Notes under the pieces: model-generated | Seen by the model: only the letters and a program-made list of their open reading frames with translations | Databases searched by the model: none | What the model was told of the DNA's origin: nothing | Assembly: GCF_046237625.1 (NCBI RefSeq) | Contig: NZ_CP143545.1 | Location: 620,001 to 684,000 of the forward strand | Length of the DNA stretch: 64,000 nucleotides | Direction of reading: 5' to 3' | DNA from: Paraperibacillus esterisolvens | GTDB taxonomy: Bacteria; Bacillota; Bacilli; Bacillales; DSM-1321 | Shown here: piece after piece, positions 59,652 through 64,000 of the stretch | Layout of the letters: every line of letters starts with the position of its first letter | How positions within the stretch are numbered: position 1 is the first letter of the stretch | Position numbers and translations under genes: made by a program

Positions 59652-60377
59652 ATGAGAGTAAAACTTATAGCAGTCCTTGCTTCAATGGCAATCCTCAGTT
59701 CCTGTTCTGCGATGCAGGATTTTAGCGATTTCAGGGCACAGGACTCAAACTTAGGATCAGAAAGCAGAAAAACAAAAAAAACTGTTAAAGCACCAGTCAA
59801 ACAGCTGCTGGATGTTCCACTGCTGAACCAGATGGAGGCCCCGAGGCTGTACAATGGATGTGAAGTGACCAGCCTGGCCATGCTGATGAATTACAGGGAC
59901 ATTGATGTGACAAAAAATGAACTGGCTTCTGCCATTAAACGGGTCCCCCTCACCTATCAGAGCGGACAAAGAGGAAATCCGAATGCCGGCTTTGTCGGGA
60001 ATATGGAAGAAGGGCCGGGTCTTGGAGTCTATCAGGCACCCATTACAAAGCTTGCCAGGAAATATGCTGGCGATAAAGTCAGAAACTTAACGGGTCAGCA
60101 TTTTGACGAGCTGTTGAAAGAGGTGGGAAGCGGTTCACCGGTATGGATTATCACGACAGCAGAATTTGCCCCGGTAAATGATTTCATTGAATGGTCCACT
60201 CCTCAGGGGGAAATCAAAGTAACTTTTAAGGAACACAGCGTTGTAATCACGGGGTATGATCCTGAACATATTTACGTCAATGATCCTTATGGACATAAAA
60301 ACAGGAAGCTGCCGAGAGAAAACTTTATCAAAGCCTGGAAGCAGATGGGCAGCCAGGCTTTGACAATAGAGGCGTAA
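59652..60377 (+). CDS. C39-like peptidase lipoprotein (YvpB-like)
   Basis: A 241-residue precursor with a lipoprotein signal (LIAVLASMAILSSCSAM, lipobox Cys near residue 18) and a Peptidase_C39_2 domain. The catalytic Cys is in YNGCEVTSLAMLMNYRDIDV (about residue 69), the His in FKEHSVVITGYDPEHIYV (about 195) and the Asp in VNDPYG (about 212). The family cleaves unknown surface or cell-wall peptides. AAGGAGCAGCC precedes the ATG. It is monocistronic, with a terminator directly after it. Confidence 0.85.
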   Translation: MRVKLIAVLASMAILSSCSAMQDFSDFRAQDSNLGSESRKTKKTVKAPVKQLLDVPLLNQMEAPRLYNGCEVTSLAMLMNYRDIDVTKNELASAIKRVPLTYQSGQRGNPNAGFVGNMEEGPGLGVYQAPITKLARKYAGDKVRNLTGQHFDELLKEVGSGSPVWIITTAEFAPVNDFIEWSTPQGEIKVTFKEHSVVITGYDPEHIYVNDPYGHKNRKLPRENFIKAWKQMGSQALTIEA

Positions 60378-60412
60378 GGGGTTGTCCCATAAAGGGACAG
60401 CCTCTTTTTTGA
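60377..60412 (+). terminator. Terminator of the C39-like gene
   Basis: GGGGTTGTCCC and GGGACAGCCTC pair with two wobble pairs around ATAAA and are followed by TTTTTT. Confidence 0.9.
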
Positions 60413-60423
60413 GAAAAATATAG

Positions 60424-60435
60424 GAACAAGTGTTC
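60424..60435. promoter_or_regulatory. LexA (SOS) box candidate before the ArpU-like gene
   Basis: GAAC-AAGT-GTTC matches the core of the Bacillus LexA consensus (CGAAC-RNRY-GTTCG), lacking only the outer C and G. It touches a TTGTTT -35 element (60436-60441), which is followed 18 bases later by TAAAAT. Confidence 0.55.
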
Positions 60436-60512
60436 TTGTTTTTGCTTTTCAACTTGTAATAAAATAGAAATAAAGACTCACGTTAGACAAGGAGAAGAAG
60501 GGGGGATGGAAT

Positions 60513-60881
60513 ATGAATAGAGAAAACTTCTTCGATGAAAAAGCACTGAACAAACTGATCATCGCTGAACTGAAGCAATACAGGATCCTGAAAGTACAGC
60601 TTGAAAACATTCAAGAGAGGGAGCGCGCCGGCATTGTGGATCTGTTTCCTTCAGTAAGGGAAACGGGCGATACTTCTTATTTAAAAGTGTTGCAGATCCA
60701 GCGGGCATTGGAAGAGTCGCTCGATCCGCTTGAGAGGGAGCTGATAGAGAAGAAATACCTGGGCCAGCGCGACCCGACTGATTTGGAAGTATATCTGGAG
60801 CTTGGGATTAAAAAGGCTAAATATTATGCAAAAAAGAAGGATGCGCTGAAAGCACTTGCCACGGCACTGGGGGTCATTTAA
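60513..60881 (+). CDS. ArpU-like phage-type transcriptional regulator
   Basis: A 122-residue cytoplasmic protein. The N-terminal half is helical (ALNKLIIAELKQYRILKVQLENIQERERAG). The C-terminal LDPLERELIEKKYLGQRDPTDLEVYLELGIKKAKYYAKKKDALKALATALGV is the sigma-region-4-like DNA-binding domain of ArpU proteins, which switch on late genes of phages and related elements. A LexA-type box precedes its promoter. The next gene is a holin, but no other phage genes are near. The ribosome binding site is GGGGGG a few bases before the ATG. Confidence 0.75.
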   Translation: MNRENFFDEKALNKLIIAELKQYRILKVQLENIQERERAGIVDLFPSVRETGDTSYLKVLQIQRALEESLDPLERELIEKKYLGQRDPTDLEVYLELGIKKAKYYAKKKDALKALATALGVI

Positions 60882-61023
60882 GGATTTTCTGCAGAGGATG
60901 AAAACCGGCCCGCACCCGCTTCATGCTGGGTATAGAAACTGCCCGCCTCCTGGACAAAACCTGGAAAAAAAGAAGATAAACGAGGCACCACGCCGCCTTC
61001 CTATTAGCTGTAAAATAAAAACA

Positions 61024-61035
61024 GAACAAATGTTC
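61024..61035. promoter_or_regulatory. LexA (SOS) box candidate before the holin gene
   Basis: GAAC-AAAT-GTTC, flanked by A and T, matches the LexA core. It is 29 bases upstream of the holin ATG. A TAAAAT at 61011-61016 may be a -10 element. Confidence 0.5.
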
Positions 61036-61064
61036 TATTTTTAACAATTAAGGAGGCGTGCTTT

Positions 61065-61487
61065 ATGAATATTGGTTTGTCTCTAACCTGTCAAAGTTTC
61101 ATGGACTGTTTAATGGAAGCTGGAATATATGTGGCCGGCGGTATGGACAAGCTCCTGCTTTCCTGGTTTATCATGGTCAGCTGCGAATTGGCAGGCAGGG
61201 CCGTCTGTCTTATCTGCAACAAGGAATTAAGCTGTAAACATGCCATACACTCTATCCTGAAAAAAATGTCTTCCCTGCTTCTGCTGATTGCGGCTGTCCA
61301 GCTTGATATTGTAATGGGCAATGCAGAACAATTCATCAGATCAGCGGCCATTGTATTTTTAATTGGCAATGAGGGAATAGCGATAATGGAAAACCTCAAT
61401 AAGCTGGGTCTGCGTGCCCCGGCGGCAGTATCCAGAATAATGGACCTTCTGGGCGAAAAGGATGAGGAAGGGCCCAGCGGCGATTAG
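61065..61487 (+). CDS. Orphan phage-type holin (holin_4 / toxin-secretion family)
   Basis: A 140-residue protein with three hydrophobic stretches: MDKLLLSWFIMVSCELAGRAVCLI (about 26-50), SSLLLLIAAVQLDIVMG (about 70-87) and FIRSAAIVFLIGNEGIAIMENLNKLG (about 92-117). The last, with NEG..I.EN...LG, is the signature of the phi29-like/Cph1 holin group. The acidic tail (GEKDEEGPSGD) is cytoplasmic. Holins make lesions in the membrane to let out endolysin or other proteins. No endolysin gene is adjacent, and the next gene is a stress protein. AAGGAGG precedes the ATG. An SOS box lies upstream. Confidence 0.8.
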   Translation: MNIGLSLTCQSFMDCLMEAGIYVAGGMDKLLLSWFIMVSCELAGRAVCLICNKELSCKHAIHSILKKMSSLLLLIAAVQLDIVMGNAEQFIRSAAIVFLIGNEGIAIMENLNKLGLRAPAAVSRIMDLLGEKDEEGPSGD

Positions 61488-61603
61488 TGTGCTGAAAGGA
61501 ATAGATACGGAATTGCTATATAAAGCGGGATCCCGTTTTTTAAGGTTAGGGCTTCTTTAAAAACTGGATGAAAACGGAATAAATCGACAAATCCCTCCAG
61601 CAG

Positions 61604-61628
61604 GATTATCTTGTCTTCCACGGGGTAT
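61604..61628 (+). promoter_or_regulatory. Possible sigma-B promoter of the YflT-like gene
   Basis: GGGTAT (61623-61628) is a perfect sigma-B -10 hexamer; 13 bases upstream GATTAT (61604-61609) matches GTTTAA at four positions. The gene belongs to a sigma-B-controlled family. Confidence 0.45.
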
Positions 61629-61668
61629 CTAATATCCTGAAAGCAAATATTTCTTTGGAGGTATGATG

Positions 61669-62808
61669 ATGAATAAGAGAGTAGTAGGCGTATACGACCA
61701 TGGAAATGATGCAATTAAAGTCATCGAGGATCTACAGGCAGAGGGCTATGAAAGAGATCAAATCTCAGTTATCGCCAGGGATCCTGAAGATGTGCACGAG
61801 ATAACGGATGAAACAGGAACAAAAGCCGGCGAAGGAGCAGCAGCAGGGGCTGCTACAGGAGGTGTGCTGGGAGGATTGACTGGATTCCTCGCGGGAGTGG
61901 GAGCCCTCGCCATTCCGGGGATCGGGCCGATCCTTGCAGCAGGACCGATTGCTGCAACGGTTGCCGGTGCCGTAACAGGCGCAGGCGCAGGCGGAATCGC
62001 CGGTGCGCTTGTCGGTATGGGGATACCGGATCATGAAGCCAAACAATATGAAACCGACATTAAAGAAGGCAAAATTCTCGTTCTTGTTGACGATAAGGAC
62101 GGAGCTCTCGATGGTTCAAGGAGAATGGATCAAAGTAAAGGAATTGGCAGAAAGGGCGTAATTGGGGGCATTGACCATGCAGACAGGCCAGGCAGCCTGG
62201 ACAGAGAACAGGGGCTGACTGATTCCCGGACAGTGATCAGGGGCGGACATGATAATGGACACTCACGGGATGGCCTTGAATCTGAGCTGACGAACCATAC
62301 CACCGACAGGCACAGCGTGCGGGAAGGCATCCTGGAAAAACCGGACGAGCATGGCCGCAGAGTGGAACCCCACAAAGAAACATCATTCGGTGAAAGCTTC
62401 AGCGGCCGGAAGCTGAGTGACGATGAAGGGTTTGGCGGACGTCCTGTGCCGGCAGATGGAGAGAATCTCCGCGGGCGTGCAAATGCAGCAGCAGATGATA
62501 CAAATGTACATGGCGGATTGAACCTTGCAGGAAATGAAGGCTTCCGTGATGAAACGAAGCGTGATACGGGTGATGAGACCGTTGGAAGAGACTGGGATGA
62601 GGACCGGAAAATCAGGGACCGCCAGCGCCGTATCGAAGAAACAAGTGACCCGCTGCTTACTGGAGATCCGATGGTGGACGCGACAAGGGGCGGCAGCAGG
62701 GGACCTGCCTCTTTTCGTGATAACAATGGGATTGTGACGGATGATGCATCAGGACAGGAAGGCAGGCCTTTCCGCCGCGACAATGACAGCGACGACCCTA
62801 TTGTATAA
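61669..62808 (+). CDS. YflT/general-stress-17M-like protein with a long hydrophilic tail
   Basis: A 379-residue protein. Residues 1-150 are a YflT/Gsp17M domain: NKRVVGVYDHGNDAIKVIEDLQAEGYERDQISVIARD, a Gly/Ala-rich hydrophobic hairpin (GAAAGAATGGVLGGLTGFLAGVGALAIPGIGPILAAGPIAATVAGAVTGAGAGG) and a closing strand (GIPDHEAKQYETDIKEGKILVLVDD). Residues about 150-379 are a low-complexity, charged, Gly/Asp/Arg-rich tail with repeating phrases such as GFGGRPVPADGENLRGRA and NLAGNEGFRDETKRD. YflT alone is about 114 residues, so the tail is a lineage feature. The function of the family is unknown; it is induced by general stress. The triple ATG at 61663-61671 and the ribosome binding site GGAGG favour 61669. 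Confidence 0.8.
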   Translation: MNKRVVGVYDHGNDAIKVIEDLQAEGYERDQISVIARDPEDVHEITDETGTKAGEGAAAGAATGGVLGGLTGFLAGVGALAIPGIGPILAAGPIAATVAGAVTGAGAGGIAGALVGMGIPDHEAKQYETDIKEGKILVLVDDKDGALDGSRRMDQSKGIGRKGVIGGIDHADRPGSLDREQGLTDSRTVIRGGHDNGHSRDGLESELTNHTTDRHSVREGILEKPDEHGRRVEPHKETSFGESFSGRKLSDDEGFGGRPVPADGENLRGRANAAADDTNVHGGLNLAGNEGFRDETKRDTGDETVGRDWDEDRKIRDRQRRIEETSDPLLTGDPMVDATRGGSRGPASFRDNNGIVTDDASGQEGRPFRRDNDSDDPIV

Positions 62809-62823
62809 GAAAATAAAATAGCT

Positions 62824-62858
62824 GGAAGGCTGGACGCCAATAGGCGTTCAGCCTTTTC
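62824..62858 (+). terminator. Terminator of the YflT-like gene
   Basis: AAGGCTGGACGCC (62826-62838) and GGCGTTCAGCCTT (62843-62855) pair with one mismatch around AATA and are followed by TTCT. Confidence 0.9.
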
Positions 62859-62950
62859 TAATGCATTTTTTCCGGGATAATTTTCAAAACAGGTTTCTAA
62901 AATTCAGGAAAAGGCTAAAATACCAGTAAATTATTTTAGGAGGATACAAG

Positions 62951-63730
62951 ATGGCGAAGAACCAGAATAAGACAGCTGTAGTGACTGGAGGCGGTTCCGG
63001 GATCGGGGCAGCGGCGGCCAGGAGGCTGGCTTCAGAAGGGTACAAAGTCTGCATCATTGACATTAAAGAAGACCGGGCAGCAAAGGTAAAAGAACAGATT
63101 GAGGAAAAGGGCGGTACCGCTTTTGTACTGAATGTCGATGTATCCGATCCTAAAAGAGTGTCTGAAGCAATCAGCAGGGTGAATAGTGAATGGGGAACCA
63201 TCGATGTCCTCTTTGCCAACGCGGGAATAAATGGTGCGGTGACATCCATTGAGGAAATGGAGCCGGACGAATGGGACCAGACCATTACAACTAATTTAAG
63301 GAGCACCTTCCTTTTTGTGAAATATTCCATTCCGCATATGAAGGAAAATGGCGGCAGCATAATCATCACCAGTTCAATCAACGGCAACAGAACATTTAGA
63401 AATATCGGCTTCTCCGCCTACAGCACATCGAAGGCTGGACAAACAGCGTTCATGAAGATGGCAGCGCTGGAGCTGGCCCGATATAAAATAAGGGTGAACG
63501 CAATCTGCCCGGGTGCCATTGACACGAACATTGAACAGAATACTTTTAAGGACGAAGCGCTTGAAGAAGTAAGCATCCCGATTGAGTATCCTGAAGGAAG
63601 TCAGCCGCTTGAGCAGGGTTCCGGCAGTGCTGAACAGGTAGCTGACCTGGTATACTTCCTGGCGTCTGACCAATCTTCTCATATTACAGGAACAAAAATT
63701 TATATAGATGGGGCAGAATCCCTGCTTTAA
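62951..63730 (+). CDS. Short-chain dehydrogenase (glucose-1-dehydrogenase / FabG-like)
   Basis: A 259-residue classical SDR. The cofactor loop is TGGGSGIGAAAARRLASEG (about 14-32), the acidic D at the end of strand 2 (IIDIKEDR) indicates NAD(H), the NAG motif is FANAGING (about 93), and the catalytic Ser/Tyr/Lys are in ITSSINGNRTF and YSTSKAGQT (about 145-165). The C-terminal EYPEGSQPLEQGSGSAEQVADLVYFLASDQSSHITGTKIYIDGAESLL is typical. The substrate is unknown. AGGAGGATACAAG precedes the ATG. It is monocistronic, with a terminator at 63729. Confidence 0.88.
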   Translation: MAKNQNKTAVVTGGGSGIGAAAARRLASEGYKVCIIDIKEDRAAKVKEQIEEKGGTAFVLNVDVSDPKRVSEAISRVNSEWGTIDVLFANAGINGAVTSIEEMEPDEWDQTITTNLRSTFLFVKYSIPHMKENGGSIIITSSINGNRTFRNIGFSAYSTSKAGQTAFMKMAALELARYKIRVNAICPGAIDTNIEQNTFKDEALEEVSIPIEYPEGSQPLEQGSGSAEQVADLVYFLASDQSSHITGTKIYIDGAESLL

Positions 63731-63757
63731 AAACTGGCATATGCCGGTTTTTTTTGT
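63729..63757 (+). terminator. Terminator of the SDR gene
   Basis: AAAACTGGCAT and ATGCCGGTTTT form the stem, followed by a further T run. Confidence 0.9.
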
Positions 63758-63760
63758 TAA

Positions 63761-63879
63761 GGACTGTTTTCAAAAACGCTAAGGCTTTTGAACTGGGAAG
63801 TTGATTTCCAATCCAGATAACTTGTTAAATGATTGCTCCTCTCAGGCTACCTTAAATAACAATTCTTTGAAAATGATCT
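63761..63879. repeat. MITE-like repeat copy E (degenerate)
   Basis: The left end GGACTGTTTTC (63761-63771) and right end GAAAATGATC (63869-63878) resemble the family termini. GAAGTTGATTTCCAATCC and AGATAACTTG are remnants of the arms, and the GC-rich core is missing. Confidence 0.5.
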
Positions 63880-63984
63880 TTTTAACATCTGTGTCGGAAA
63901 ATGCTGACTTTTCTGCATTTGTGGATTTCCTATTTACTTTTTTGTGGTAAAATTTTTCTATTATGTTAAAAAAGAGGGTGCGGA

Positions 63985-64000
63985 ATGGACAAGAGATTCA
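63985..64000 (+). CDS. 5' end of a gene (partial)
   Basis: ATG at 63985 follows AGAGGGTGCGGA and opens MDKRF before the window ends. The good ribosome binding site is the only support; the product cannot be identified. Confidence 0.4.

Noticed and set aside
60856..61044. 62-codon open frame between the ArpU-like and holin genes
   Set aside because: It starts inside the ArpU-like gene with no ribosome binding site, and the product shows no motif.
62130..62840. 236-codon open frame opposite the YflT-like tail
   Set aside because: Ser/Pro-rich composition is the mirror of a Gly/Asp/Arg-rich tail. The plus-strand frame has a start, ribosome binding site and terminator.
1..64000. CRISPR array, tRNA, rRNA, complete insertion sequence or complete prophage
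   Set aside because: No regularly spaced direct repeats, no cloverleaf with a CCA end, and no transposase, integrase or capsid genes were seen by reading; absence by eye is not proof.

Overview
The window looks like chromosome of an endospore-forming Bacillaceae bacterium (Bacillus sensu lato). Supporting evidence includes an alpha/beta-type SASP, a sporulation-kinase-like histidine kinase, aa3-600 quinol oxidase genes qoxABCD, KimA under a c-di-AMP riboswitch, two T-box leaders, and purine-rich AGGAGG ribosome binding sites with frequent TTG/GTG starts. Gene content is mostly core and metabolic. No tRNA, rRNA, CRISPR array, complete insertion sequence or complete prophage was seen. Assignments come from reading the sequence and from knowledge of the families; no database search was run.

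Layout. 0-7 kb: a DUF1232 protein and a ferritin-like protein, then a TPP riboswitch and terminator controlling tenA-thiZ-thiX-thiY (pyrimidine/thiamin salvage), a small HTH protein, and a sigma-A promoter plus T-box leader (specifier read as UUC, Phe) in front of an AAT-family amino-acid permease. 7-13 kb: copies of a MITE-like repeat, one of which truncates an acetyltransferase; brnQ on the minus strand behind a second T-box (specifier AUC, Ile); a SASP, a DUF1292 protein and an orphan histidine kinase. 13-23 kb, mostly minus strand: pepT; a decaying 5-oxoprolinase operon (pxpB and pxpC intact, pxpA truncated, the NRAMP-like ycsG frameshifted); a HEAT-repeat-like protein; and an N-succinylamino acid racemase / GNAT / M20 deacylase operon that fits the known D- to L-amino acid conversion pathway. 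23-37 kb: SDR, APH-like kinase, c-di-AMP riboswitch-kimA, pepV, a DnaQ-like exonuclease, a GabD-like aldehyde dehydrogenase, a divergent SgrR-like regulator/MFS pair, an RsbR-like STAS protein, a lipoprotein and an Mpo1-like protein. 37-47 kb: a 912-residue TPR/dynamin-like protein with degenerate G motifs, an M28-like peptidase, a DinB protein, an ECF sigma/anti-sigma pair, a UDG-like protein and a secreted M14 peptidase. 47-52 kb: qoxABCD and a signal peptidase. 52-64 kb: a molybdopterin oxidoreductase, hutG, a BmrCD-like heterodimeric ABC exporter, a C39-like lipoprotein, an ArpU-like regulator and an orphan holin each preceded by a LexA-type box, a YflT-domain protein with a long hydrophilic tail, and an SDR.

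The observations most worth a second look are four. First, the two SOS-box-linked phage-type genes (ArpU, holin) stand with no other phage genes. Second, a shared sequence, CGGGAAAT followed by a G4/C4 hairpin, lies just upstream of the ribosome binding site of three unrelated genes. Third, the TPR/dynamin-like protein appears to have lost canonical GTPase residues. Fourth, a family of terminal-inverted-repeat elements, one carrying a nested insert, is associated with gene truncation. The pxp/ycsG cluster shows two independent lesions in adjacent genes.
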